DNA from: Allotamlana fucoidanivorans
Lineage (GTDB): Bacteria; Bacteroidota; Bacteroidia; Flavobacteriales; Flavobacteriaceae
Assembly: GCF_006265225.1 (NCBI RefSeq)
Contig: NZ_VDCS01000003.1
Coordinates: forward strand, 1-64,000
Length of the DNA stretch: 64,000 nt
Direction: 5' to 3'
A program made the translations under genes and the position numbers. Shown one piece after another: positions 48,229 to 58,533 of this stretch (positions are counted from its first letter, which is position 1; each line of letters begins with the position of its first letter). The notes below the pieces were generated by a model. That model ran no database searches. It was not told the origin of the DNA and was given only the letters and a program-made list of their open reading frames with translations.

Positions 48229-49140
48229 TTATTCAAAAATAGAGTTAGGCACTTTACCAATCCATGATTTAGGTGTCTCTTTACATTCAAAAAGCGTCGT
48301 TATTACTTTTGCTGTATTTGCATTACTATTAGGTTCAGTAAGTGTTTTTCCTTTTGCAATATTTGGCCCAGTGATTCCCCATGGAACTTCCATCTCTTCT
48401 TGACTCAAACCACCATGACCTCTTTTTATTCCACCATGATCTGTTATCAATAAAAAATTTGTATTTTTATAAAGTCCAGAAGATTTTAGCCTGTTAACCA
48501 AATTACCGATTTCTACATCAATATCTTCTATAGATTTTATGTATTCCGACGACATCCAATTATATTTATGACCAGCATGATCAACATGAACTGAATATAA
48601 AAAGACTAATGTTGGATTAAGTTTGTTGTCAACTATAAAGTTATATGCTTTATTATAATTTTCATGATATCCATCATTCTCTTCATAACTCAAGTCATCT
48701 ATATAAACTTTATTAATTGAATTAATCAAATTAGCCCAGTTGTAATAATAACCTATTTTTACGCCTGGAACTTGTTCCTTTAAAATTTTAAATACAGAAG
48801 GATAATAACCTAAATCATCTTTTTCTATAGGAGGAAGTCTTTGATTATCTATTCTCCATTTATTTGAGGTTACACCATGCTGTTCGGGGCCTCCGGAAGT
48901 TAAATGACTTGTCCAATTTGGTAATGTTACTGAAGGCATTACACATCGGGTATTTAAAGACAAAATTCCTTGTTCCATTAGAGAATCTAAATTTGGATGT
49001 TGAGATTTTTGATACCCTTCTACACTTAATCCGTCTAAACCAATTATGACTATGCGTTTATTTTGTGGCTTGGTACAACTTAGTATGAGAAATAATGAGC
49101 TGAGTACAAAAACATTTTGGGCTATTTTTTTAAAATTCAT
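48229..49140 (-). CDS. NPP-type phosphodiesterase / alkaline phosphatase superfamily lipoprotein
   Basis: 303 residues. Lipobox LILSC (C22). Alkaline-phosphatase superfamily layout: metal aspartate D36 in VIIGLDGLSVEGY, candidate nucleophile T72 in MPSVTLPNWTSHLTSG, metal-site residues in VHVDHAGHKYNW and LLITDHGGIKRGHGG. Nucleotide pyrophosphatase/phosphodiesterases use a threonine in just this PSxTxPN context, unlike sulfatases, which use formylglycine. At 303 residues it is on the short side. It follows the PL8 gene by 135 bp on the same strand and is the last gene before the IS. A role in removing a phosphodiester-linked group, or in a sulfate or phosphate side reaction on the PUL B glycan, is possible but unproven. 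Confidence 0.8.
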   Translation of the reverse strand: MNFKKIAQNVFVLSSLFLILSCTKPQNKRIVIIGLDGLSVEGYQKSQHPNLDSLMEQGILSLNTRCVMPSVTLPNWTSHLTSGGPEQHGVTSNKWRIDNQRLPPIEKDDLGYYPSVFKILKEQVPGVKIGYYYNWANLINSINKVYIDDLSYEENDGYHENYNKAYNFIVDNKLNPTLVFLYSVHVDHAGHKYNWMSSEYIKSIEDIDVEIGNLVNRLKSSGLYKNTNFLLITDHGGIKRGHGGLSQEEMEVPWGITGPNIAKGKTLTEPNSNANTAKVITTLFECKETPKSWIGKVPNSIFE

Positions 49141-49275
49141 ATTTTTTAATTAACTTTTATTAAGAAGATATTATATCTTATCTGTTAAACATATTTATTG
49201 ACTTAGTACAGTAGTTCTTTAGATTTGAGCAGAAAACCAAGATGACCAATAACTGAAATAATTATTGATTTTAAA

Positions 49276-52260
49276 TCACATTTGTTTTTCTAATACCAAA
49301 ACAATAGGTGCCCCAGCATATAATTCTTCTCTGTAACTATAGAAACTACCATCATTTTTATCAGGTAAATTAATGGTTATAATCGACTCTTTATCGGATT
49401 GAGTGACTAACACATTTTCACCTCTTTGTTGCTGTATTCCAGAAAAGTTGTATTCATAGCTACCAGGTTTTAATTTAAAGGGAACTTTTAAGGTGATTTT
49501 ATCAGACTCAAGGTTATGCATAGGGTCTGTAACTGATAAACGAATTGCACTACTTAAATCTTTTATCATCACTAGGGCTGGTTTATCAGCTTCAACCCAT
49601 GTATCATTTTCTAATTTTGCTCTGGCCGAATCAAAAAACACAATTTGCATCAAATTATGTTTATTACTAATTAATGCATGGTACTTGTCTTTCAAATAAT
49701 ACGTTTTTAAATCTAACAGATAAGAATCTAAGGCGTTCTGCATGTCTCCTACCTCTACGCCTGCAAGAAGAACGTAATGATAATCGTTACCCTCTTTATT
49801 ATTAGGCTTTATACCATGATTAAGCGCTAGAATAAAATTCTTGCTTTTGGAAATTTTCAGATCAGATGCTGTAACATTAATCTCTTTGCCTGTTTTTATT
49901 TGAAGGTCTTGTTTGTTTTTTGGAAATATTAAATAACCTTTTTTACCATGATGCAACCATGAAGGTTCTGTTATTGGTTCTGATAAATTTGTATTTTCAC
50001 CTGGCTTAATTTCACCTACGGTTCCATTAAGACAAAAAGTTAATGTCGAATCGAATTTGGATTGATCAATGCATGTCACAATGGGTTCTTTTCCAACAGA
50101 ATGCAATTTTCTTTGAATATTACTACCCAAGGCTATTCCATAGTTATCAATCAGATGATAAGACTTTAAGGCTTCTGCGGCGGTATAGGAATCGCGAGGT
50201 AAATGATGGTACCCTGTTAGCCCATATTCATTGTCAGATAAAATCCCCGAAAATAAATTGTCTCCCGGTTTTGCATCAGAGGCATGCCCTTTCTTGGGCA
50301 ACGGAGTTGTGTTCCACTCTTCTGTAACTCCAGGCATAGTATGCCAATCAGCATTAGATTTCACTTCTGTAGAATACTCATCCCCTTCTACCATAAGTTG
50401 AAACACACCACTTCCAGTATGCCAAGACTTACGAACCTTTGAAAAATCTTCTGCTCCTGATGTACGAATCGACTTGTGCTTTACCGAAAAGAAATAATTA
50501 GTTTCTTTATTTTCTTTTCTGTGCATTAGGTAATCAGCATTCCAAAAAGCAGTAGTTCCTGTGAATGTATGCGTTTTGCTTTTTAGCGCATCTTTCAATT
50601 CTATCAATTCTTTTTCGTTCTCTATCTTTGTAGTTGGAGATTTACCTTCCAATAAAATTTTTATTTCCCTAGCAACTTTTTTAGAACCAAAGTCAGATAA
50701 ATCACCAAAAAAGCTACGTCCTGTTACCACATAGTCTAAATTATCCTTATAAATCATTCTTCGATATGTGTAGTTAAAGCGATCTGCTATGAATTGATAA
50801 TTTTCGTCCTTTAGAGGAAATGGCGTATTTTTAAAGTAAGGAATAGCCTTATTTACTGTTGTAAGCCATTCAAACCCGTAGGCATCCATTGCCACATCGG
50901 ATGAATTGTTACCAAGATGATGAGAAACTGTACCATCTGGATGAAAACCAGACTGGTTATATGTGTGGCTAGGAAGAGAAAGTTTATTACACCAATTTCT
51001 TAAATCCTTTACAACACCGTTTGGTGACCAACCATGTGCAAATGTAAGACCTTCAAATTTCGTATTATTGAAATAATCATCGTACCAATACGGTACATAA
51101 GTTATTGGCCTGTTATAATCCACCCACAAAATAGGAAGAGCCATCAAAGTACGCATACGATGTCCAATATTAGCATCAGACCAAGCTCCTTCAGAGTAAT
51201 TAAATTTAGAAATATTTTTCCAACGTTGATTGTTATCATCCATAGCCCTTCTTGGAGTTGATATAGAGAAAAATAACTGATAAAACCTTAATACTGAATT
51301 GTAAAGTTTTTTTGCTTCCTCGTCTCCTCTTGATATGTCATCCAAAACACTAGGCCATATATTTATTAAAGGCGCTACAAGGGCATCTGTTACAATCCAT
51401 TGATGAGTAACTATTTGAGTTGAAAGATAACCATAATCTTTAAGTTTGCTAAAACCATCTCCTAGATCATTACCAATCGGTTTACCGTTAATAATAACAT
51501 CATTAGGCTCAACAGGTAATTGGTCTGCATATTGTATCACTGCTTTGTATATAGCGTGTCTTAGTTTTTCTATATTCACCCTATTACCACTAGGTAAGCC
51601 ATATGTTTTAGAATTTGCATAGGCATATCCCAAACCTCCAATAATATTTGAAACTTTTTGCCACTCAATTTCAATCTCTCCTCTCTTACTATAATCTAAA
51701 ATAGATTTTTCGTACATTGAAGTAAATTCAAATTGTCCATTATTTTTTAAAAGCTGATTTATTAACTGCGGTAAATCTTCTTCTTTAATCTTTTTCCTTC
51801 CATATAATCTTGGGGTTGTTAAAGTTATAGGAGTGTAAAACTCAATGAAATGATCCCACATTGTTTTTTCTACTACATGAATCTTTATATTCTTTGTTGC
51901 TAAAACTTGACCTTCTGACCGCAATTCAACCAGCAAGTTATATTCCCTAGAATCTTGTTTACCTGTATTTTTTCCTTTCGCTACCATAAACAAGCCAAAC
52001 AACCTGCCTTGTTCATCAAACTCTGTTTTAAGATCAAAAATATCGGTGTCAGATTTAATAATTTTAAAACTGTAGGTTGATGGAACTCTTTCATTTAAAT
52101 AGTCTTTATTCCTTTTTAAATTTATTTTGCCATTTACAATGGAGCCTTCATTTTTATTAGTATTAATATCAAAATAGTCGGCAAACAAGATTTCTTTTTC
52201 TTGTCCATACGTAATCAATATACAGACAAGACTATACAGATAAAATAGAATTTGTTTCAT
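49276..52260 (-). CDS. Polysaccharide lyase family 8 (chondroitin ABC lyase-like)
   Basis: 994 residues. Signal peptide ending near LITYGQ, an N-terminal jelly-roll (about 22-170), an alpha/alpha toroid (about 190-540) with HQWIVTDALVAPLINIWPSV, WKNISKFNYSEGAWSDANIG, FHPDGTVSHHLGNN (H447, H448) and YGFEWLTTV, NYTYRRMIYKDNLDYVVTGR, then the central and C-terminal beta-sandwiches (about 580-990; AYHLPRDS-like YHHLPRDSYTAAE, LGSNI, YHYVLLAGV). This is the PL8 architecture; length and the FHxDG motif fit the chondroitinase ABC-like branch. It cleaves glycosidic bonds to uronic acid by beta-elimination in chondroitin, hyaluronan or a similar chain. The gene is separated from susD by a strong terminator at 52356, so it probably has its own promoter. 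It pairs logically with GH88. Confidence 0.87.
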   Translation of the reverse strand: MKQILFYLYSLVCILITYGQEKEILFADYFDINTNKNEGSIVNGKINLKRNKDYLNERVPSTYSFKIIKSDTDIFDLKTEFDEQGRLFGLFMVAKGKNTGKQDSREYNLLVELRSEGQVLATKNIKIHVVEKTMWDHFIEFYTPITLTTPRLYGRKKIKEEDLPQLINQLLKNNGQFEFTSMYEKSILDYSKRGEIEIEWQKVSNIIGGLGYAYANSKTYGLPSGNRVNIEKLRHAIYKAVIQYADQLPVEPNDVIINGKPIGNDLGDGFSKLKDYGYLSTQIVTHQWIVTDALVAPLINIWPSVLDDISRGDEEAKKLYNSVLRFYQLFFSISTPRRAMDDNNQRWKNISKFNYSEGAWSDANIGHRMRTLMALPILWVDYNRPITYVPYWYDDYFNNTKFEGLTFAHGWSPNGVVKDLRNWCNKLSLPSHTYNQSGFHPDGTVSHHLGNNSSDVAMDAYGFEWLTTVNKAIPYFKNTPFPLKDENYQFIADRFNYTYRRMIYKDNLDYVVTGRSFFGDLSDFGSKKVAREIKILLEGKSPTTKIENEKELIELKDALKSKTHTFTGTTAFWNADYLMHRKENKETNYFFSVKHKSIRTSGAEDFSKVRKSWHTGSGVFQLMVEGDEYSTEVKSNADWHTMPGVTEEWNTTPLPKKGHASDAKPGDNLFSGILSDNEYGLTGYHHLPRDSYTAAEALKSYHLIDNYGIALGSNIQRKLHSVGKEPIVTCIDQSKFDSTLTFCLNGTVGEIKPGENTNLSEPITEPSWLHHGKKGYLIFPKNKQDLQIKTGKEINVTASDLKISKSKNFILALNHGIKPNNKEGNDYHYVLLAGVEVGDMQNALDSYLLDLKTYYLKDKYHALISNKHNLMQIVFFDSARAKLENDTWVEADKPALVMIKDLSSAIRLSVTDPMHNLESDKITLKVPFKLKPGSYEYNFSGIQQQRGENVLVTQSDKESIITINLPDKNDGSFYSYREELYAGAPIVLVLEKQM

Positions 52261-52355
52261 ATGTTTTTTGCTTCAGATTATAAGTTAATTTTATACTTGT
52301 GCATTAATTTCAAATATTGAACGACTTCTAAGGGATATAAAAAATATATTTATAA

Positions 52356-52383
52356 AAAAGAGGTGCGTTAATGCACCTCTTTT
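52356..52383 (-). terminator. Strong terminator after susD of PUL B
   Basis: AAAAGAGGTGC (52356-52366) and GCACCTCTTTT (52373-52383) form a perfect 11-bp stem with a 6-base loop. On the minus strand it continues into a T run (CTCTTTTTTATAAA). It lies 66 bp after the susD stop and separates susCD from the PL8 gene. Confidence 0.9.
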
Positions 52384-52448
52384 GTTCTTAAGGTTTAAAA
52401 ATTATTAGATAATGGGGCTGTATATTCATCTTAATAAATCAAAATTGA

Positions 52449-54155
52449 CTATCTATACCCATTGTTTGTAGGATCTGTATTTAAGATATTAGGGTTTTGA
52501 TTAATCTCAGCAAGAACAGGTATTGGCAAAAGATTATGCTTTTCCTGAACATTTGCCGCTGGAAAATAATTTTGTGAAGCATCATAACCAGCCGCTTCCA
52601 AATCTGTTCCCGCTTTTTTTAAGGCATCTACAAGGATTCCCCATCTAATTAAGTCATACCTTCTAACCCCTTCAAAACATAATTCCCAAGCGCGTTCGTT
52701 TCTAATTTCCTGTCTAAAAGTATCTCCTCCACTTCCAGAAAGGTCAACAGAGGAATCGGGTGAATCAATGTCTAATTTTCTTGCTCTTCTTCTTACTTTA
52801 TTTATTGATTCGTATGCTGTTTGTATGGACACTCCAGGAGGAAGAGTACCTCCAGCTTCAATGGTTTCATTTATACTTTCAGCTAATATTAATAATACAT
52901 CTGCATACCTAATTATTGGCCAATTCATTGCTTCAGCATTAAAGTTTGGAGACAAAGTAGGCATTAAATATCTTCTATATTTTCCAACACCCCACCTCAA
53001 ATCATCTCGCGGTTCAATAAAATTATCGTTACGATCAATTTGAAACCTCGCAATAGACCAATCTCTTCTTAACGTATCATTAGCCTCAAAAGACTCAAAA
53101 AATGTAGGTAATGCATACCATCTAGGTGCCCCTCTTGAAAACGAAGATCGAGTATGTGAAACTACACCGTGCCAAGTACCTACATAACCAGCATCAGCTG
53201 TTGTTAATCCTGGATATGAAAAATGAATCTCCCACATACTTTCTGATAAATCATACACATTCTCTGCTAGATTTTTATATACCTTGGGGAATGGAAAGTC
53301 GTAAGGTGCTCCAATACCAGTAGGCTCAATAATGGTATTAAGCGAATGTTGCCCACTATTAACAACAGCCCATGCTTGCTCTGCGGCTTTACTATATTTT
53401 GAAGTATCATTGATCGGGTTACCTGCCCATTGAAGATAAATACGGGCTAAAATTCCTTGCGCCGCACCTTTATTTATTCTTGCAGGGCTTTTAATTGATG
53501 AAGCCTCCGGCAATAATGATATGGCTAATAGCATATCAGACTCGATTTGATTGTAAATCTCTACAGAAGGAGTTCTTTCAATTTTAACATTATCTAAAGA
53601 AATGTTAGGACTTAGTCTTAATGGCACATCTCCCCAATTTTTTACTAGTTGGAAATACATAAAAGCTCTTAAAAAATAAGCGTCCCCTAATAGATTATTA
53701 TAGATTTCTAAATCAGTTGTCTGTCCAGAAGACTGGGCAAAATCTCTAAGTAGAGTCACTTTATCTATTGCTGAATTGGCACGATAAATTCCGTCGTAAA
53801 ACGCATTCCAAACACTACTTATAATTCCGTTATTCTCTTCAATATCAAAATTAGATAGCCTGTCATCATCATTTCCCCTACCTTGTCTCCAATGACGTTG
53901 TAGGTCACTAGATTGAAAATATAGTAAGTAACGTTGAGCATAAAGATTCCTATTCGATAACGCGTCATAAATACCCATTATACCTAATTCTGCTGAATTT
54001 GTATCAGTGTAAAAGTTGTCGGCCGTAAAAGAAGAGTAGGTTTCTTCTTCAAGTGTTTCCTCACAGGAGGTAACCCCTATGAAAATAATCGCTATCAAAA
54101 ATAGACTTCTAAATTTGATAAATTTTACTAAAACTGAAATCATAGTTTTTATCAT
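52449..54155 (-). CDS. SusD-like outer-membrane glycan-binding lipoprotein (PUL B)
   Basis: 568 residues. The signal is longer than usual, with lipobox GVTSC (C31) followed by EETLEEETYSS, the typical SusD opening. Internal methionines at codons 1 and 5 are both possible starts. Core segments: TADNFYTDTNSAELGIMGIY, AYFLRAFMYFQLVKNWGDVP, the helix-rich INKGAAQGILARIYLQWAG, ERAWELCFEGVRRYDLIRWG and the end TDPTNNGYR shared with the PUL A SusD. It captures the PUL B oligosaccharides for SusC, encoded 23 bp upstream. Its sequence is distinct from the PUL A copy apart from family motifs, which supports different substrates. Confidence 0.95.
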   Translation of the reverse strand: MIKTMISVLVKFIKFRSLFLIAIIFIGVTSCEETLEEETYSSFTADNFYTDTNSAELGIMGIYDALSNRNLYAQRYLLYFQSSDLQRHWRQGRGNDDDRLSNFDIEENNGIISSVWNAFYDGIYRANSAIDKVTLLRDFAQSSGQTTDLEIYNNLLGDAYFLRAFMYFQLVKNWGDVPLRLSPNISLDNVKIERTPSVEIYNQIESDMLLAISLLPEASSIKSPARINKGAAQGILARIYLQWAGNPINDTSKYSKAAEQAWAVVNSGQHSLNTIIEPTGIGAPYDFPFPKVYKNLAENVYDLSESMWEIHFSYPGLTTADAGYVGTWHGVVSHTRSSFSRGAPRWYALPTFFESFEANDTLRRDWSIARFQIDRNDNFIEPRDDLRWGVGKYRRYLMPTLSPNFNAEAMNWPIIRYADVLLILAESINETIEAGGTLPPGVSIQTAYESINKVRRRARKLDIDSPDSSVDLSGSGGDTFRQEIRNERAWELCFEGVRRYDLIRWGILVDALKKAGTDLEAAGYDASQNYFPAANVQEKHNLLPIPVLAEINQNPNILNTDPTNNGYR

Positions 54156-54178
54156 TTTATTTTTTATTTATTTTTATT

Positions 54179-57100
54179 TTAAATGCCTAAAGAAATACCT
54201 AAAACATAAGTTTTACTGCGAGGATACGCTCCAAAATCTACTCCAGATGTCAAGCCGTTTCCACGGGTACTTACTTCTGGGTCATAACCAGAATAGTTTG
54301 TCCAAGTAATTAAATTTTGACCTGTAATATATAGACGCAACTTTTGTAATTTGATTTTTTCTAGAACCTTTTTTGGCATGCTATATCCCAAAGAAACTGT
54401 TTTTAATCGTAGGAATGAACCATCCTCAATATATTGAGTTGTAAGTGCTGCCGATAGGTCTCTGGCATTTCTAAACGTTGCCCCACGGTTTTGTTCTGGA
54501 GTATTGCTATCTCTCCATCTGTTAACTACCTCAGGAATAAAATTTCTAACAGCCTGAAGGTCACTAGTCCAGAGTATTCTATTGGCGTTATAAATATCAT
54601 TTCCGTATGACCATTGCAAGAAAATGCTCAAATCAAAACCTTTGTAAGCAAAATTATTTGTTAAACCGCCAAAAAACTTAGGATTAGGGTTACCTATAAC
54701 AACTTTATCGTCTTCATTGATTACACCGTCATCATTTACATCGACATATTTTCTAAATCCTAATTCTTCGTTACCAAAAGCCACATCAATAAACGGATCT
54801 CCATTAGCATCAAAATCTTCCTCTCTATAAAGACCATCATCTATATAGCCATACATCAAACCAAATGGTTGCCCTACTGTAGTTATAAAATCTTGGGAGT
54901 ATGGGTCTACACTTGGGTTATTTGTTCTCCAACCTGAATTACTTAACAAGGTATCACTCTCAACAAGAGCGAGTGTTTTAGCATTAGGGAACGTAATATT
55001 TAAATTAGTATTCCATTTGAATTTCTTATTAAAATTAACTGAATTAATAGCAATTTCAAGTCCTTCATTTTGAATTTTACCTGCGTTACTAAATACCTCA
55101 GTAAAACCAGTACTTCCAGGAACTGGTGTTTCTAATAATAAATCCTTAGATGTTTTTCTAAACACATCTGCCGTTAAAGAAAGTTTATTATTAAAAAACC
55201 CTAAATCAATACCCAAATTAATTTGCTCTTGCGCTTCCCACCTTATGTCTGGATTTGCCAAATTCGCTGGTCTTACCCCAGGTACTGTACCATTCTCAGC
55301 TCCATAGGTTACACTGTTTAGCAACGAAGTAGACACGAATGCTGGAATTCTATTATTTCCAACTTGCCCCCATTCAAATCTTAACTTACCATTGGACAAT
55401 GATTTAAATGATTTTACAAATGACTCTTGGTCGAATCTCCAAGCAACTGAAAAAGATGGAAAAGTTCCAAATTTTTGATTTTCTCCAAATCTTGAAGACC
55501 CATCTCTTCTCACTGTTCCTGTAAATAAATACTTGTCATCATAGGTATACGTTGCTCGTGCAAAAACTGAAATTAATCGGTTTGTTGGTGCTCTAAAAGA
55601 GCTAGAAAAACCAGGGGTTGTACCAGCACCCAAGTCATCAACTCCTAGGTTAGGTTCAGGAAAATTTGCACCATTAGCAGTTACACTTTTATCTGTAATA
55701 TTTTGATAATCAAATCCTAACAACCCTGTTACATAATTTTTATCCCCAAACGTTTTTCTATAATTAAGCGTACTAGACACTAAGGCATTCAAACGTTCAG
55801 AAATCGTTATAAACCCACGAGTAAATCCATTTCTCCTTTCCCAAGCACTATTTTTTTGATCGAAAGACTCTCGCCTTCTAATTTGCTTTTGAATACCACC
55901 ACTTGTTCTAAACCGTAAACCCTTTGTTATTTCATAATCAAAATAACCATTAAATAAAAGGACATTACGCACATCTTTTCTTATTTGAGTACGAGCATTA
56001 ACCAAAGGATTTGTTATTGGGGCACCTTCTTCGGTTTCTGGGTCTTCGGGTAAGTTTAACATCTCTTCATTACTATACTGGATACCCCCAGTTGGTCTAC
56101 CTTGCACAATATCTTTAAGTAAATTAAATCTAGCATTACTCGATCCTCCTTCCACTGTGGGATCCAAAATATTAGTTGAAGTGTGGGTTCCATCAACAAC
56201 AGTAGAGGTATAAGAAATATTTGTCCCTATTTTTACCTTGTCTGACATTTTTTGATCAAACTTTACTTTAGCATAAGTTCTACTGAAACCACTATTTTCC
56301 AATAGACCCTCTCCTTCATATCTGGATAATGCTATATTATAATTTGAACCATCGGTTCCCCCAGACGCAGACAATGTCCTACTGCTTACCTCAGTTTGTC
56401 TAAAAGTTTCTCCTTGCCAATCTATTGGCTCTACATTTCTATAGTTTTCTAGATCTCCATACCGTTCTTCAGCAATAATTGGATCTATCTCATATCGCAA
56501 GTCCACATAGTCATAAGGAGACATAACATCTATTCGCTTTGTGATATTTTCTACTCCATAAAACTCATCATAGGTGATTCTAGTTTTACCCTTCACTCCT
56601 CCTTTAGTGGTAATTAAAATAACCCCATTTCCTCCTCTAGCTCCATAAATGGATACGGCTGAGGGACCTTTTAAAATTTGCATGGATTCTATATCAGATT
56701 GATCTATAGAAGAAGGATCAAAATCACCGATAGGAAATCCATCAACAACATAAAGCGGAGCACTTGATTGAGTTAATGACCCAGTACCTCTTATCACGAT
56801 ATTTGATGGAGCCCCAGGCCTACCTTGTGTTGAAGACACTTGAACACCTGAAACCCTACCTGCTAAGGCGTCATCAAATGAACCAACCGGAGCAACGTTC
56901 AATTCATCTACCTCAACCGAACCTATTGATCCAGTCAAATCTTTTTTCTTAACGCTTCCATATCCAACAACAACCACTTCATCAAGATTTTGAGCGTCTT
57001 CTTGCAAAATTATTTCAATTTGCGATTTTCCAGCTACTGGAACTTCCGATGTTTTAAACCCAATGAAACTTACAACTAAGATTGGATTTTTACCTGAAAC

Positions 57101-57394
57101 ATTCAACTGGAACAGTCCGTCAAAATCAGTCACTACTCCATTTGTAGTACCCTTCAAAAACACATTAGCTCCAGGTAAGGGTTGACCGTTTTTGTCTTTT
57201 ACAATTCCACTCACAACGTTTTGAGCTTCATTGAACAATTCGATTAACTTGGTTTCTTTTTTGTCATCTGTTAGGTTCTTAGCTAACACCTGATGTGATG
57301 CAGAAAGAAAAAATAACATTAGAAACAAGACGAATTTAATACGCTCTAAAAAAATAGAGACATCATACTCTTTAATTAATTTGGCTTTTTTCAT
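54179..57394 (-). CDS. SusC-like TonB-dependent outer-membrane transporter (PUL B)
   Basis: 1071 residues. Extended N-terminus with the signal hydrophobic segment at about 19-38 (FVLFLMLFFLSASHQVLA), CarboxypepD_reg-like domain (about 60-135; SGIVKDKNGQPLPGANVFLK, TDFDGLFQLNV), TonB-contact EVVVVGYGS, plug domain (about 150-260; ALAGRVSGVQV, NIVIRGTGSL, SIYGARGGNGVILITT) and beta-barrel to the C-terminus (VLGISLGI). It imports lyase products into the periplasm. It is divergent from the symporter gene across a 1.1-kb region in which no regulator gene is found. SusD follows by 23 bp. Confidence 0.96.
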   Translation of the reverse strand: MKKAKLIKEYDVSIFLERIKFVLFLMLFFLSASHQVLAKNLTDDKKETKLIELFNEAQNVVSGIVKDKNGQPLPGANVFLKGTTNGVVTDFDGLFQLNVSGKNPILVVSFIGFKTSEVPVAGKSQIEIILQEDAQNLDEVVVVGYGSVKKKDLTGSIGSVEVDELNVAPVGSFDDALAGRVSGVQVSSTQGRPGAPSNIVIRGTGSLTQSSAPLYVVDGFPIGDFDPSSIDQSDIESMQILKGPSAVSIYGARGGNGVILITTKGGVKGKTRITYDEFYGVENITKRIDVMSPYDYVDLRYEIDPIIAEERYGDLENYRNVEPIDWQGETFRQTEVSSRTLSASGGTDGSNYNIALSRYEGEGLLENSGFSRTYAKVKFDQKMSDKVKIGTNISYTSTVVDGTHTSTNILDPTVEGGSSNARFNLLKDIVQGRPTGGIQYSNEEMLNLPEDPETEEGAPITNPLVNARTQIRKDVRNVLLFNGYFDYEITKGLRFRTSGGIQKQIRRRESFDQKNSAWERRNGFTRGFITISERLNALVSSTLNYRKTFGDKNYVTGLLGFDYQNITDKSVTANGANFPEPNLGVDDLGAGTTPGFSSSFRAPTNRLISVFARATYTYDDKYLFTGTVRRDGSSRFGENQKFGTFPSFSVAWRFDQESFVKSFKSLSNGKLRFEWGQVGNNRIPAFVSTSLLNSVTYGAENGTVPGVRPANLANPDIRWEAQEQINLGIDLGFFNNKLSLTADVFRKTSKDLLLETPVPGSTGFTEVFSNAGKIQNEGLEIAINSVNFNKKFKWNTNLNITFPNAKTLALVESDTLLSNSGWRTNNPSVDPYSQDFITTVGQPFGLMYGYIDDGLYREEDFDANGDPFIDVAFGNEELGFRKYVDVNDDGVINEDDKVVIGNPNPKFFGGLTNNFAYKGFDLSIFLQWSYGNDIYNANRILWTSDLQAVRNFIPEVVNRWRDSNTPEQNRGATFRNARDLSAALTTQYIEDGSFLRLKTVSLGYSMPKKVLEKIKLQKLRLYITGQNLITWTNYSGYDPEVSTRGNGLTSGVDFGAYPRSKTYVLGISLGI

Positions 57395-58533
57395 AAATTT
57401 TCTAGTTAGTTTAATTATTTTTTAAGATTTGTGCTTGGTTTTTAGAATTTAAATAGTGAAAAACTCAGAGATTTAACCTGCACTAAAAGCGATTTTGTAA
57501 AATTAGGCCCTGCTTTTAAAAAAACAATTGGATTATGTTTCTTATCAATATGTCAAATGTTACATCAAAAACATTTACTAAGATAAATTTTAATATACTT
57601 GTTAAACTGCAAGTCATCATTATCAATATTTTTATTTTTACTTTAAATCGTTGAGTATTTTTGATTCACAACACCCTAACTAATTCTATAAAAGCATCAA
57701 AATAATTGTTATCGAATAATAAATTGTTTTAAAAGCCCTCAATCCTTTAAATAATTAAAATAAGTACTCAAAGTTTCTTCATTTGGACTTTAACCACTGT
57801 TTACATAAAATCAAATAGTAAATAATTTTATTCCCACAATATCACCTTTGTTTTTGGAGTCTTTTTGCACAGTTATGTTTAGGAAATAATTTTTTAAATA
57901 TCTATCATTCTTGTAACAAAATAGCATAGCACACCCTGAACTGAAATAATCTTAGTCTATTCACTTGTAAATCATTTTTAAATGAATTTTGAACGCTCTT
58001 AAAGTATCTAAATTAACTGCTTTAATCCTTCTAACATCTCCCTTACAACAACGGGTTTCTGATACTTCTTGCTAAAAACAGATGAAAGCACATATTGTTC
58101 TTCCAATATTTTTGAAAATTATGTTTTTTGATTTTTCCGAAAAAGATACTCTGACAATGTGATGTTAAAAAAACGACATCTTCGAGATTTTCAAGAAACA
58201 CCCATACTGGAAGTCGTAAAATTCCTTAAATTTAGAATTCAACTACTGATCAACACAAGTTAACATAATTCAGATCGACTATTTATCATTGCTATTCTTT
58301 TTAATTCAATGTAATTGTTAATGCTGCATTTTAAAACAACCGTTTCTTCAATTAGTAAACACTTAATTACTTTTGATTAAGCCTTGCTTAACCAACTAGA
58401 CAACAACTAATGGCTATAACAACTCAACAAGAACAATATAGCGCAACATTAGACATCTGTAATGGTAACAATTTTATGCGCGTTTGATTTGCTATGGGAT
58501 TATTTTTGGATTACCAAAATCAATAGCTACATC
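57395..58533. other. 1.1-kb divergent intergenic region between susC and the symporter
   Basis: Very AT-rich, no open frame of note on either strand and no regulator gene. It must hold the promoters of both arms, but I found no complete TTG/TAnnTTTG match. An ATG at 58462 opens the symporter frame early, but 58534 is the better start. A minus-strand stretch near 58020-58130 reads as a short coherent peptide (LEEQYVLSSVFSKKYQKPVV) between stops; it may be a decayed gene of unknown kind. Confidence 0.5.

Noticed and set aside
58020-58130. Minus-strand peptide fragment resembling a conserved protein end
   Set aside because: Too short and broken by stops; I could not link it to any family, so it is only mentioned in the intergenic entry.
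58462-58533. Upstream in-frame ATG extending the symporter by 24 residues
   Set aside because: The added segment lies before the first membrane helix and has no family counterpart; 58534 fits better.
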